Below, piece after piece: positions 1 to 7,842 of a stretch of DNA of 64,000 nt. The number at the start of each line of letters is the position of its first letter. The first letter of the stretch is position 1. A program made the translations under genes and the position numbers. Under the pieces are notes generated by a model. The model saw only the letters and a list, made by a program, of their open reading frames with translations, did not search any database and was not told the DNA's origin. Source of the DNA: Pontiellaceae bacterium B1224 (GTDB lineage: Bacteria > Verrucomicrobiota > Kiritimatiellia > Kiritimatiellales > Pontiellaceae); assembly GCA_029432815.1 (NCBI GenBank), contig JAROBA010000030.1:1-64000 (forward strand), written 5' to 3'.

Positions 1-54
1 CTCGCGACCTTCGGTCACTCGGCATAAAACCAGACCAAATTATATTTTATTTTT

Positions 55-174
55 TTAGGTCACTGGTTTGATGATGGGGGGAGGCTCATATGCCTCATTT
101 TTTCGGCTCGGAGTTCCTCCACCTTTAATAGAAACAATCTCCCCCAGCTTCACCATTTTCCAACCCGGCTTCAT
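55..174 (-). pseudogene. hsdS: truncated type I restriction specificity subunit (HsdS fragment)
   Basis: A 39-codon reading frame starts with MKPGWKMVKLGEI and continues VSIKGGGTPSRKNEAY, the usual opening of the first target-recognition domain of HsdS. It has a textbook GGAGG seven bases before its ATG, so it was once a real start. After about 30 residues the match ends, an unrelated PPPIIKPVT follows, and a stop closes the frame. Intact HsdS proteins are about 400 residues. The gene lies just downstream of hsdM on the same strand, separated by a REP-like element. Bases 1-54 contain nothing I can assign. Whether the rest of hsdS lies left of the window after a rearrangement cannot be seen. 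Confidence 0.7.
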
Positions 175-210
175 GAACACGCCTCCGGAGAATAAGTGCG
201 CGAAGCGCTT

Positions 211-291
211 TGGAGTGCGGCGGCTTGACGCCGCTTTAAAACAGCATCGCTCGGCAGTCCATTTAAAAGCTCCGTCAAGCCGGAGCACTCC
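211..291. repeat. REP-like inverted repeat, copy 1 (GGAGTGCGGCGG family)
   Basis: The left arm reads TTGGAGTGCGGCGGCTTGAC and the right arm CGTCAAGCCGGAGCACTCCA, which are imperfect reverse complements around a loop of about 45 bases. Related copies sit at 34041-34112 and 63158-63217. This copy fills the spacer between hsdM and the hsdS fragment. Confidence 0.7.
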
Positions 292-307
292 ATATGGTTT
301 TGCGCGC

Positions 308-1771
308 TCACTTCAACATCCCCTTCAATTCCTGAATCCCGGCGGTGATGCCGGTTTCGAGTTCGGCAATGCGGTCGAGCAGCACGGCGGGCGGATCGTA
401 GGTGACTTCTTCGTAGACGATCTCCTTATAGCGGTTGATGGAGAGGTCGTAGTCGTTTTCGGCAATCTCGGCTTTCGGCACGAGAAACGATTTTTCGGTG
501 CGGGCGCGGTCGACCTCCTTCGTCAGCTCGCTATAGCGAGCCACAATATCGGGAATATCGTTGGCGTCGACCGGCTGGCGTTTGTCGTCGAGGCTGAGTC
601 CGTCGGCCTGCATATCGTAGAACCAGACGTTCTCAGTGCCGCCGATGCCGGTTTTTTCGAAAATGATGACGGCGGTGCTGACGCCGGCGTAGGGTTTGAA
701 CACGCCGGAGGGCATGGAAATGATGCCTTTGAGGTTGTGATTTTCCACCAGCTCTTTGCGCAGTTGTTTATGCGCGTTGCTGCTGCCGAAGAGCACGCCG
801 TCGGGCACGATGGCGGCGCAGCGTCCGCCCTTTTTGAGCATACCGAGCATGAGGGCGACAAACAGCAGTTCGGTCTTTTTGGTTTTGGTGATCTTGAGCA
901 GGTCGGCGGAGACGGTGTCGTAGTCGAGCGATCCTTTAAACGGCGGATTGGCGAGAATGAGGGAATAGGCATCGCGCTCGGGATTCTGGTCGGAAAGCGA
1001 ATCGCGGTATTCAATATTGGGATGCTCGACGCCGTGCAGCATCATGTTCATGGCGCCGATGCGCAGCATGGTGGAGTCCATCTCGAAGCCGTGAAACATG
1101 GTGTTGTTGTAGTGCGCCCGTTTCACCGGATCGGCAAACAGGTCGTCGTGGTGCTTTTGCAGATATTCGCCCGCCGCCACCAGAAAGCCGGAGGTGCCGG
1201 CAGCGGGGTCGACGATCGTGTCGTCCGGCGACGGCTTCATCAGCTCGACCATCATTTGAATGATATGGCGCGGGGTGCGGAACTGGCCGTTGGTGCCGGA
1301 GGTGGCGACTTTGGAAAGCAGATATTCGTAAAGATCGCCCTTTTGATCGGTCCCCTTTTTGAGCTGAAGCGCATCAATGGCGGTGACGATTTTTTCGAGC
1401 ATGGCGGGTGTGGGAATCTGGAAGAGCGCGTCGGCCATGTATCTGGAAAAGGCGGAGTTTTTGTCGTCGTGCATGTTTTTAATAAAATCAAAGACGCCGT
1501 CCATCCGGGTGAAGAGCTGGAACATGGTTTCGGCGGGCAGTTGTTTGAAGTGGCTCCAGCGCAGTTCCTGCTGTTCCGGCCCGAAGATGGATTCGGCTTC
1601 AATGCCGAGCAGCTGCGCGTTGGCTTCGAGATCGTTCTGCCGGTCGTCGAGCCCTTTAATGAACAGCAAATAGGTAAACTGCTCAATCACGGTGAGCGGA
1701 TTGGTGACCCCGCCCGTCCAGAATATTTCCCAAACCCGATCCACCTTGTTTTTAATTTCGCCTGTAATCAT
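308..1771 (-). CDS. hsdM: type I restriction-modification DNA methyltransferase subunit HsdM
   Basis: This 487-residue N6-adenine methyltransferase subunit is predicted to methylate the target adenine of a type I restriction system together with HsdS. It has an N-terminal helical HsdM domain (residues about 1-130). The class I methylase core follows, with the AdoMet motif DPAAGTSGFL near residue 190 and the catalytic NPPF near residue 275. Length and motif order are normal. I chose the ATG giving MITGEIKNKVDRVW because AGGGA lies about seven bases upstream; a start seven codons earlier lacks this. The partner hsdS downstream is broken and no hsdR is in view, so the enzyme may be an orphan here. 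Family assignment is firm; activity is inferred. Confidence 0.95.
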   Translation of the reverse strand: MITGEIKNKVDRVWEIFWTGGVTNPLTVIEQFTYLLFIKGLDDRQNDLEANAQLLGIEAESIFGPEQQELRWSHFKQLPAETMFQLFTRMDGVFDFIKNMHDDKNSAFSRYMADALFQIPTPAMLEKIVTAIDALQLKKGTDQKGDLYEYLLSKVATSGTNGQFRTPRHIIQMMVELMKPSPDDTIVDPAAGTSGFLVAAGEYLQKHHDDLFADPVKRAHYNNTMFHGFEMDSTMLRIGAMNMMLHGVEHPNIEYRDSLSDQNPERDAYSLILANPPFKGSLDYDTVSADLLKITKTKKTELLFVALMLGMLKKGGRCAAIVPDGVLFGSSNAHKQLRKELVENHNLKGIISMPSGVFKPYAGVSTAVIIFEKTGIGGTENVWFYDMQADGLSLDDKRQPVDANDIPDIVARYSELTKEVDRARTEKSFLVPKAEIAENDYDLSINRYKEIVYEEVTYDPPAVLLDRIAELETGITAGIQELKGMLK

Positions 1772-1863
1772 AAAATATCCCTTAAACATCAAATCCGACC
1801 GCCCCGAAACAGGGCCGAAGATAAACGGTTTAAAAGATAGATTCAGGCAAGCTTTTCAGCAAG

Positions 1864-1878
1864 TTCCAACCCTTGGAA
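1864..1878. repeat. 15-bp palindrome TTCCARNNNYTGGAA
   Basis: TTCCAACCCTTGGAA, an exact member of the family, lies in the spacer between hsdM and the Mpv17-like gene. Confidence 0.85.
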
Positions 1879-1905
1879 AGATCCGTTTTCACTCTTCAGG
1901 TACTT

Positions 1906-2577
1906 TTAAGCAACGGATTGTTTGGCGTTCAGGGCGGTGAGCAGGAGCGACCAGAAGCAGAGCACAATGTTGAACAGCGGAAACTGCAATGCCGTCGGCA
2001 GGCAATAGACAATCGCCATCGTCGGCATCCAGACCGCCCAGAGTGCAATCAGAACCGACGGAATTTCAACCGTGAAGAAATCACGGGATAAAGCGGCGCG
2101 TGTTTTGGTTAGGGAAAATTGATGGCGCTTCCATAGCATCGAAATAGCCGAGAGCGGGCCGGAATAGAACGGGCTGAAAACAAACTGATCGAAACAGACT
2201 TTTTTAATTACCGTGGCCGCATCCGGTTGATCACCAAACATGACGGCTTGTCCTTTATAAAACAGATCAACAGAGAGTCCCAACAGTCCCCAGAAGCCGA
2301 GCATGAAAAGCAAATTTTTCAGTACCATTCCCTGTGGAATCTCGCGCCGAACGAGTTGAAAGAGAAAAGGAATGAAGCCCCCGAAAAAGGCGGTAACGAT
2401 GATGGGGAACCAAACGCCCATGCGTTGTTGGAGGGTCGGGATGCTCTGGAGGACATCACGGAATGGCGGGCAAAAGTAGTAGAGAAGCACCAGCGTCAGA
2501 GCCAGTCCCTGCAGCACCAGGCCCGGCCCGAAATTTTTCCGAGCAGCCGCCCATCCGTTTTGAATCACAATGTGCAT
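1906..2577 (-). CDS. Mpv17/PMP22-like integral membrane protein
   Basis: This 223-residue protein has four or five hydrophobic segments. The pattern DQFVFSPFYSGP in the middle and VWMPTMAIVYCLPTALQFPLFN near the end resembles the Mpv17/PMP22 family, whose members are small channel-like membrane proteins of eukaryotes with scattered bacterial relatives. Function in bacteria is unknown. The ATG at MHIVIQNGWAAARKNF was chosen over a TTG ten codons upstream, which would run into the tRNA terminator. The ribosome site is weak. It stands alone, downstream of the tRNA-Val genes and their terminator. The family call comes from pattern recognition and is moderate. Confidence 0.6.
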   Translation of the reverse strand: MHIVIQNGWAAARKNFGPGLVLQGLALTLVLLYYFCPPFRDVLQSIPTLQQRMGVWFPIIVTAFFGGFIPFLFQLVRREIPQGMVLKNLLFMLGFWGLLGLSVDLFYKGQAVMFGDQPDAATVIKKVCFDQFVFSPFYSGPLSAISMLWKRHQFSLTKTRAALSRDFFTVEIPSVLIALWAVWMPTMAIVYCLPTALQFPLFNIVLCFWSLLLTALNAKQSVA

Positions 2578-2605
2578 ATTTTTCTGAAGAACCGTCTTTG
2601 GGTAC

Positions 2606-2634
2606 AAAAAAAGCTGAAACCGAAGTTTCAGCTT
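2606..2634 (-). terminator. rho-independent terminator of the tRNA-Val transcript
   Basis: On the minus strand GCTGAAAC-TTCG-GTTTCAGC forms a perfect eight-pair stem with a stable TTCG tetraloop, followed by seven T. It begins a few bases after the 3' CCA of the distal tRNA-Val. Confidence 0.85.
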
Positions 2635-2639
2635 AAAGA

Positions 2640-2716
2640 TGGTGGGCGTTGACGGGCTCGAACCGCCGACCCTCTCGGTGTAAACGAGATGCTCTAGCCA
2701 ACTGAGCTAAACGCCC
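2640..2716 (-). tRNA. tRNA-Val (anticodon UAC), distal copy
   Basis: Read on the minus strand, acceptor GGGCGTT pairs with AACGCCC and the CCA end is encoded. The D-stem is GCTC/GAGC. The anticodon stem TCTCG/CGAGA encloses TTTACAC with anticodon TAC, and the T-arm is GGCGG-TTCGAGC-CCGTC. All cloverleaf parts are present. It is identical to the copy at 2739-2815. Confidence 0.97.
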
Positions 2717-2738
2717 TTAGGGGTTTCCTTGAAAAAAA

Positions 2739-2815
2739 TGGTGGGCGTTGACGGGCTCGAACCGCCGACCCTCTCGGTGTAAACGAGATGCTCTAGCCAA
2801 CTGAGCTAAACGCCC
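2739..2815 (-). tRNA. tRNA-Val (anticodon UAC), proximal copy
   Basis: Sequence identical to the downstream copy, including the encoded CCA, with 22 bases between the two. The pair looks like a recent tandem duplication sharing one promoter (2836-2863) and one terminator (2606-2634). Confidence 0.97.
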
Positions 2816-2835
2816 TTTTGTTCAAAGGAGCGCAC

Positions 2836-2863
2836 ATCCTACTTATTCCGCTTTTTGAGTCAA
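2836..2863 (-). promoter_or_regulatory. promoter of the tRNA-Val pair
   Basis: On the minus strand, TTGACT and TAGGAT are separated by 16 bases, with the predicted start about 15 bases before the first tRNA. Spacing and position fit a sigma-70 stable-RNA promoter. Confidence 0.7.
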
Positions 2864-2890
2864 GCGGTGAAGATGAAAAAGTTTTGAATT

Positions 2891-3982
2891 CTAACCAAGT
2901 ACATCCTTTAGAGCATCCAGCATGATTTGGTTTTGCTCTGGGGTTCCGATAGTTATGCGAATATGGTCGGGTAATCCGTACGGGTCCATCGGACGGACAA
3001 TTACCTTCCTTTTTTGCAATTCAAGGAACACGTCGCGGCCGTTTCCGGTTTTGATGAGAATAAAATTGGCTCCTGACGGAACCGTTTCAATTCCAAGCTT
3101 TGGAAGTTCGCGTTCAAAAAATTCCAATCCCTGGAAAACCATTTCGCGGGTGTTCTCCAAATGTTCGGCATCGTCGAGCGCGGCCATAGCGGCGGCCTGC
3201 GCCATCAGATTGACGTTAAAGGGCTGACGAACTTTATTCAGCAGGTTGATCAGCTCGGGATGTGCGACGGCATAGCCGATACGCAGTCCGGCGAGGCCGT
3301 AGGCTTTGGAAAAGGTGCGGAGCACGATGATGTTCTTTTTGCCGGAGCGGATGTGTTTGAGCACGTCGGGTTTCATGGCATCGGGCATGACTTCGAAATA
3401 GGCTTCGTCGAAAACCGCCACTACATGATCCGGCAGCTTTTCGATGAAGGCGTCGATGGCTTCCGGAGACACCATAGTGCCGGTGGGGTTGTTGGGATTG
3501 CAGATGCAGACCAGCCGCGTGTCTTCGGTGATGGCGGCGAGCATGGCATCGAGGTCGTGCACGTGTTCGGGCATTGGAACGCGGATGGTTTCGCCCTGAT
3601 ACATGGCATTAGCCAGAAAATAGACGGCGAAGGCTTCGGCGCCCATGATGAGGTTTTTCCCCTGCCCCATAAATACATGGCAGAGGAAAACAATCAGTTC
3701 GTTGCTGCCGCAACCGAAAAGAAGATTTTCCGGTTCGACATCCAGTTTTTCGGCCAGCTTATGTTTCAGGTAAAAGGCGCCACCGTCGGGATAACGGTGC
3801 ATTTCGGTCAGGACGTTCTGCATGGCCTGCATGGCCAGTGGCGATGGACCGAGCTCATTTTCGTTGGATGCCACTTTTACGATTTCGGCAATATCATCAA
3901 AGCCCAGTTCGCGGGCCACTTCTTCAATGGGTTTGCCTGGCTCGTATACTCGTAAATCAGAAATCCATTCCTTAGGGTTCAT
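2891..3982 (-). CDS. hisC: histidinol-phosphate aminotransferase-like PLP enzyme
   Basis: This 363-residue fold-type I, class I/II aminotransferase would exchange the amino group between histidinol phosphate and 2-oxoglutarate. Visible marks are NPNNPTG for the cofactor pocket and the PLP lysine in RTFSKAYGLAGLRIGY, with a C-terminal IRITIGTPEQN region typical of HisC. The ATG giving MNPKEWISDLRVYEPG has GGAG six bases upstream and was preferred over an ATG 22 codons earlier. No other his genes are nearby. HisC homologues often act on aromatic amino acids too, which matters because an aryl-pyruvate oxidoreductase island lies 4 kb away; that link is only an inference. Two TTCCARNNNYTGGAA sites lie in its 3' third. 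Confidence 0.88.
   Translation of the reverse strand: MNPKEWISDLRVYEPGKPIEEVARELGFDDIAEIVKVASNENELGPSPLAMQAMQNVLTEMHRYPDGGAFYLKHKLAEKLDVEPENLLFGCGSNELIVFLCHVFMGQGKNLIMGAEAFAVYFLANAMYQGETIRVPMPEHVHDLDAMLAAITEDTRLVCICNPNNPTGTMVSPEAIDAFIEKLPDHVVAVFDEAYFEVMPDAMKPDVLKHIRSGKKNIIVLRTFSKAYGLAGLRIGYAVAHPELINLLNKVRQPFNVNLMAQAAAMAALDDAEHLENTREMVFQGLEFFERELPKLGIETVPSGANFILIKTGNGRDVFLELQKRKVIVRPMDPYGLPDHIRITIGTPEQNQIMLDALKDVLG
3091..3105. repeat. 15-bp palindrome TTCCARNNNYTGGAA
   Basis: TTCCAAGCTTTGGAA inside hisC, translated in gene orientation as LPKLGI. Confidence 0.85.
3122..3136. repeat. 15-bp palindrome TTCCARNNNYTGGAA
   Basis: TTCCAATCCCTGGAA inside hisC, only 16 bases from the previous site, translated in gene orientation as FQGLE. 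Confidence 0.85.
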
Positions 3983-4113
3983 GCTGTCTCCTGCGTTGAA
4001 AATTGAATGGGTCATCTTATCAATCCGGTACTGCGGATCAATGCCCAACGCAGAGAATTCGTTTGCACAAAACCCCTGATAATCCGATCCGGATTTAAGT
4101 GAGAGAAAGTTCC

Positions 4114-4125
4114 TTTCCCGGGAAA
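4114..4125. promoter_or_regulatory. perfect 12-bp palindrome, candidate operator
   Basis: TTTCCCGGGAAA is a perfect palindrome seven bases before the -35 element proposed for the symporter operon and in the divergent spacer with hisC. The position suits a dimeric regulator, but none has been identified. Confidence 0.4.
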
Positions 4126-4132
4126 ATACATA

Positions 4133-4162
4133 TTGTCTATCGGTGTTTTTATCAGCTATCTT
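4133..4162 (+). promoter_or_regulatory. putative promoter of the symporter operon
   Basis: TTGTCT and TATCTT are 18 bases apart, about 40 bases before the first start codon. The match to sigma-70 consensus is fair only. Confidence 0.35.
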
Positions 4163-4200
4163 ATTTTTTACGTCGAATACTGAGAATACAGGGGGGTGTT

Positions 4201-4377
4201 ATGTTGGGCATTGAGGATCCGTGGGTCGTTCTGGCCTATGTTCTGTGCATTATAAGTGCACTGCTATGTCTCGTTTGGGGCGCCATCAAATGGAATGTTG
4301 ATGACACCGTCGATGAGCCTGAAGACGAAATACGTCATTGGGCTGAAGAGGAAGATCGAGTCGAAGAAGAGCTCTAG
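4201..4377 (+). CDS. symporter small accessory protein
   Basis: This 58-residue protein opens MLGIEDPWVVLAYVLCIISA, has one membrane span (about residues 8-28), then WNVDD and a strongly acidic tail ending VEEEL. This EDPWV-plus-single-helix arrangement is the small accessory protein found immediately upstream of sodium:solute symporters in several phyla. The symporter starts eight bases after its stop, so the two are surely cotranslated. It probably assembles with or stabilises the transporter; the mechanism is unknown. The ATG was chosen for the preceding GGGGGGTG ribosome site; a longer frame upstream has no such site and would precede the predicted promoter. Confidence 0.85.
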   Translation: MLGIEDPWVVLAYVLCIISALLCLVWGAIKWNVDDTVDEPEDEIRHWAEEEDRVEEEL

Positions 4378-4385
4378 GGGGAACC

Positions 4386-6029
4386 ATGTCTATCTGGATG
4401 ATCATCATCGTTGTCGCATACTTATGCGTAATCGCCTACCTCGGTTTCCGGGGCTTTAAATCCACCAAGTCCGCAACTGACTATATGCTGGGCGGCCGGA
4501 AGGTTCATCCCTATGTCATGGCGATGTCGTATGGAGCAACCTTTATCAGCACCTCGGCAATCGTTGGCTTCGGCGGAGCCGCCGGCGTGTTCGGGATGGG
4601 GCTGCTCTGGCTGACCTTCATGAATATTTTTATCGGGATCTTTATCGCCTTTTGGGTTTTCGGGGGACGAACCCGACGCATGGGACTGCGACTGGATGCG
4701 CATACCTTTCCCGAATTGCTTGGCCGTCGTTTTCAGTCCCGATTTATTCAGGGTGCGGCGGCGGTGATCATTTTTATGTTTATTCCGCTCTACGCTTCAG
4801 CGGTGTTGACGGGAGCGGTGAAATATATCTCTTCCCAACTCAGCATCGACTACAACGTTGCTCTGCTTCTGTTTTCGGTGATTATTGCAATCTATGTGAT
4901 CGCAGGCGGAATTAAAGGCGTCATGTATACCGATGCGCTTCAAGGAACCATCATGCTTTTCGGCATGCTTGCCCTGCTTATCCTGACCTATATAAAAATG
5001 GGCGGTGTTTCCGCCGCGCACCAAAGCCTCACCGATATGGCTTCCATGGTTCCGGCCAAACTACAGGCTGGAGGCCACCAGGGCTGGACCTCGATGCCGA
5101 AGTTTGGGTCGCCGCTTTCATGGACGCTGGTCAGCACCATCATTATGGGTGTGGGCATTGGTGTATTGGCGCAACCGCAGCTTGCCGTACGTTACATGAC
5201 CGTTAAAAGCGGGAAAGAACTCAACCGTGCCATTCCGATCGGCGGCATATTCATTATGATGATGACAGGCGTCGCCTTCATTGTGGGATCGCTTTCCAAT
5301 GTTCATTTTCAGCAGACGCTTGGAAAGGTTTCCATTGTGGCCGCCAAGGGCGATGTGGAAGCCATCATCCCGATGTATCTCCAGAGTGCGATGCCGGAAT
5401 GGTTCAGCATTCTGTTTATGCTGACGCTGATTTCCGCTGCGATGAGCACGCTCAGCAGCCAGTTTCATGTGATGGGCACGTCTCTCGGTCGTGACCTGGT
5501 TGAGGAATCAATGCATAAGAAAAAGGGAGGCAGTGGAATGCTGGCCACTCGACTGGGAGTACTTGGGGGCATCCTGATCTCCGTTTATCTCAGCTACATT
5601 ATGGAACTGAAGTTCGGTAAAACCGGCACCGCCATTGTGGCGCGCGGGACAGCTATTTTCTTCGGTCTTTGTGCCTGTGCTTTTCTTCCAATGTATGTGG
5701 GAGCACTCTGGAATCGGGGCATCACTAAAGTCGGCGCTATTGCGGGAATGTTAAGCGGCGCCCTCTCCAGTATGTTCTGGATCTTTTTTGTGGAACAGAA
5801 AGCCTCAACCGCACTCCTGCTCTGCAATAAACTTTTTGGAACACGTTCGCTGGGCATTTCCATGGTCGATGGAAAAGAAGTTTTTGCAGCATCCGGTCCC
5901 ATTGTCTGGGCCTATGTTGACCCGCTGATCGTTGGGTTACCGATTGCGATCATCGTTACGGTTTCAGTCTCGCTGTTTACGAAAAAAATGGCGAATGAGC
6001 ATCTTGATATCTGCATGGGAACTAAATAA
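4386..6029 (+). CDS. sodium:solute symporter (SSS family)
   Basis: This 547-residue inner-membrane transporter has about 13 predicted spans. The N-terminal YMLGGRKVHPYVMAMSYGATFISTSAIVGFGG segment corresponds to the first sodium-site helices of the SSS (PutP/acetate permease) family. Substrate cannot be read from sequence; monocarboxylates, amino acids or sugars are all possible. It sits between the small accessory protein and an outer-membrane barrel protein on the same strand, with spacers of 8 and 17 bases. The three likely form an uptake operon that moves one substrate across both membranes. Confidence 0.92.
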   Translation: MSIWMIIIVVAYLCVIAYLGFRGFKSTKSATDYMLGGRKVHPYVMAMSYGATFISTSAIVGFGGAAGVFGMGLLWLTFMNIFIGIFIAFWVFGGRTRRMGLRLDAHTFPELLGRRFQSRFIQGAAAVIIFMFIPLYASAVLTGAVKYISSQLSIDYNVALLLFSVIIAIYVIAGGIKGVMYTDALQGTIMLFGMLALLILTYIKMGGVSAAHQSLTDMASMVPAKLQAGGHQGWTSMPKFGSPLSWTLVSTIIMGVGIGVLAQPQLAVRYMTVKSGKELNRAIPIGGIFIMMMTGVAFIVGSLSNVHFQQTLGKVSIVAAKGDVEAIIPMYLQSAMPEWFSILFMLTLISAAMSTLSSQFHVMGTSLGRDLVEESMHKKKGGSGMLATRLGVLGGILISVYLSYIMELKFGKTGTAIVARGTAIFFGLCACAFLPMYVGALWNRGITKVGAIAGMLSGALSSMFWIFFVEQKASTALLLCNKLFGTRSLGISMVDGKEVFAASGPIVWAYVDPLIVGLPIAIIVTVSVSLFTKKMANEHLDICMGTK

Positions 6030-6046
6030 CAAATGAAGGAAGAACT

Positions 6047-7243
6047 ATGAAGATTAAGCAAACGACTGCCCTCATTCTGGCAACCTCCATGGCTGCCTCG
6101 TTCGCTTCAGCCGAAAGCGTTATGCAACCGTTTAATGAAAAAGGCTATGGCACCTTTTCCGGTCGCCTGCAGTCGGTCAGCATGTATCGTGACTACGACA
6201 ACGGTGCCAACGCTTATTCAACCACACTGGGGTTTCTTCTGAAATATACGTCCCCGGATTGGTCCGGTTGGTCTCTCGCTGCGGCCTATAACGGCGCGGG
6301 CGTGCTCGATTCCATGGATTACGGTGAAGTTACGAATCCCGGAGACTATCTTGTCTCGAACGGCCGCATCAACGTGCTCAACGAAGCGTATGTGAACTAC
6401 AACTTTTCAGATGCATCCAGCGCCACCGTTGGACGGCGGATCAACAACGCCGAAGTTTTCCGCGCGGATGATATTCGCCAAAAGTCGCGCTCCATCGCGG
6501 CGCTGCAGGCTCAGTTCAACGACGTTAAAAACTGGCAGTTCGCAGGAGGTCATGCGATTGAACAAAGCGGCATTTTGGATACGGGTGAGCGCTGGGAATT
6601 CAGGGACTATGGCAAGGTATTTGGAAAGAGCTACGACACGGATGGCGTCACCTGGGGCGAAACCACCTACACCGGAATTGAAGAACTCAATATTGCCTTC
6701 TTTGATGCAGTGGCGTGGGACGTTGCCAATCTGTTCGGGATTCGTGCCGGATATACGCTCTCGGAAAAAACTGAGATTCTCGGCTACTACCGCAATGAGT
6801 TTGATATTGGTCGCGCCGCGACATACCACGCCAATGCCGTCGGCCTTTCGCTGGTGCAGAAGGTTGGAACGGTGCGTCTGGAAGGCGGTTATTTTGGCGT
6901 GTATGGAGATGGACTTCAATTCAACCCTTTCACCACCGGCTTCAATCATGCGCTGGGCACGTCTCTCATGTTTTATACTGACACGTTTGCTGGCGGCGCG
7001 AACTCGCTCTATTTGAAAGCCACCACAAAACTGGACAGCTCAAACACCATCCTCTATACCCTGCTGCAATACACCAAACAGAATGATCAGGTGGTCTTAA
7101 AGCATGCGGGCGAGCTGGACCTGATTGCCAAACAACCCATTGGCGAAAATCTGACCGTCTGCGGGAAAGTCGGGCTGGGCTATCAGGATGGACCCGACAC
7201 CTTCGCCAGCGATCTTCGCCTGTTCCTGACGTATGCCTTCTAA
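6047..7243 (+). CDS. outer-membrane beta-barrel porin-like protein
   Basis: This 398-residue protein has a clear signal peptide (MKIKQTTALILATSMAASFASA, cleaved before ES). Its body is rich in alternating aromatic and polar strands such as RIDA-like YVNYNF, TEILGYYRNEF and VRLEGGYFGVYGDG, and it ends in LFLTYAF with a terminal phenylalanine, the outer-membrane barrel sorting signal. Size and pattern suggest an OprD-like or related porin. As the last gene of the symporter operon it probably admits the same substrate to the periplasm. A strong bidirectional terminator follows. The exact barrel family was not resolved. Confidence 0.8.
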   Translation: MKIKQTTALILATSMAASFASAESVMQPFNEKGYGTFSGRLQSVSMYRDYDNGANAYSTTLGFLLKYTSPDWSGWSLAAAYNGAGVLDSMDYGEVTNPGDYLVSNGRINVLNEAYVNYNFSDASSATVGRRINNAEVFRADDIRQKSRSIAALQAQFNDVKNWQFAGGHAIEQSGILDTGERWEFRDYGKVFGKSYDTDGVTWGETTYTGIEELNIAFFDAVAWDVANLFGIRAGYTLSEKTEILGYYRNEFDIGRAATYHANAVGLSLVQKVGTVRLEGGYFGVYGDGLQFNPFTTGFNHALGTSLMFYTDTFAGGANSLYLKATTKLDSSNTILYTLLQYTKQNDQVVLKHAGELDLIAKQPIGENLTVCGKVGLGYQDGPDTFASDLRLFLTYAF

Positions 7244-7264
7244 ACGCAGATCGGCGGAAAATGG

Positions 7265-7297
7265 AAAAAGCGCACTCCTTGCGGAGCGCGCTTTTTG
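7265..7297. terminator. bidirectional rho-independent terminator
   Basis: AAAAAGCGC-ACTCC-TTGC-GGAG-CGCGCTTTTT forms a GC-rich stem with A and T runs on the two sides. It sits between the convergent porin and thioesterase genes and can serve both strands. Confidence 0.8.
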
Positions 7298-7300
7298 CAT

Positions 7301-7315
7301 TTCCAGACCTTGGAA
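7301..7315. repeat. 15-bp palindrome TTCCARNNNYTGGAA
   Basis: TTCCAGACCTTGGAA, intergenic, directly after the terminator and two bases before another copy. Confidence 0.85.
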
Positions 7316-7317
7316 AC

Positions 7318-7332
7318 TTCCAGAGGTTGGAA
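7318..7332. repeat. 15-bp palindrome TTCCARNNNYTGGAA
   Basis: TTCCAGAGGTTGGAA, the second of a tandem pair. It ends one base before the stop codon region of the thioesterase gene. Confidence 0.85.
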
Positions 7333-7333
7333 C

Positions 7334-7750
7334 TTAATCGCTGTCGGGCAACGGCGTGCTGGTTTTGTACACCGTCGCGTTGTACACCGCAATTTGATCA
7401 CCGGCCTGATTGGTCACTTTAATTCGGTAGTGCGCCAGCTTGCGGCTGGCGGAAACTTCCTTGGCCTTCGCGGTCAGGGTGTCGCCCAAGGGCGTGGCGT
7501 GGAAAACCTGAATATTGCCATTGGTCAGCAACGCCACATTTCCATACGAGTTCGATGCCGCCGCCAACGCAATATCGGCCAGCGCAAAGATGGATGCGCC
7601 ATGGGTTACGCCGGCCGCATTCAAATGGCACTTTTCAATCTTCAGTTCGGCGTAGGCCCGCCCTTCACTCACTTCAGTTAATTTGACGCCGAGATGATTT
7701 CCAAGATTATCGTTCTTTCGAATCAGCTCTTTAATTTTATCCGCACTCAT
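7334..7750 (-). CDS. PaaI-like hotdog-fold thioesterase
   Basis: This 138-residue single hotdog domain has the family signature HLNAAGVTHGASIFALADIALAAASN, including the G-x-x-H-G-x-x-x-x-L-x-D active-site helix. It would hydrolyse acyl- or arylacetyl-CoA in the cytoplasm. PaaI proteins release CoA from phenylacetyl-CoA and ring-hydroxylated relatives, which fits the neighbouring IorAB and PaaK genes. It lies downstream of iorB on the same strand after a 92-base spacer holding an inverted repeat, so cotranscription is likely but not certain. Confidence 0.85.
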   Translation of the reverse strand: MSADKIKELIRKNDNLGNHLGVKLTEVSEGRAYAELKIEKCHLNAAGVTHGASIFALADIALAAASNSYGNVALLTNGNIQVFHATPLGDTLTAKAKEVSASRKLAHYRIKVTNQAGDQIAVYNATVYKTSTPLPDSD

Positions 7751-7777
7751 ATAAATCTCCGGTTTCCATTTCAGTCA

Positions 7778-7815
7778 AAGGTCGAAAGTCAAGCAGACCT
7801 TTGACGTTCGACCTT
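7778..7815. repeat. intergenic inverted repeat
   Basis: AAGGTCGAAAGTCAA and TTGACGTTCGACCTT pair with one mismatch around an eight-base loop, between iorB and the PaaI-like gene. There is no T run, so it is a hairpin or dispersed phrase rather than a clear terminator. Confidence 0.6.
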
Positions 7816-7842
7816 CAAACTTTCTGACAAGAACTCCGGTTC

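Noticed and set aside
68-1840. Long plus-strand open frame opposite hsdM
   Set aside because: It is rich in F, H, G and V with no recognisable domain, lies wholly antisense to a firm hsdM and has no ribosome site; a shadow of codon bias.
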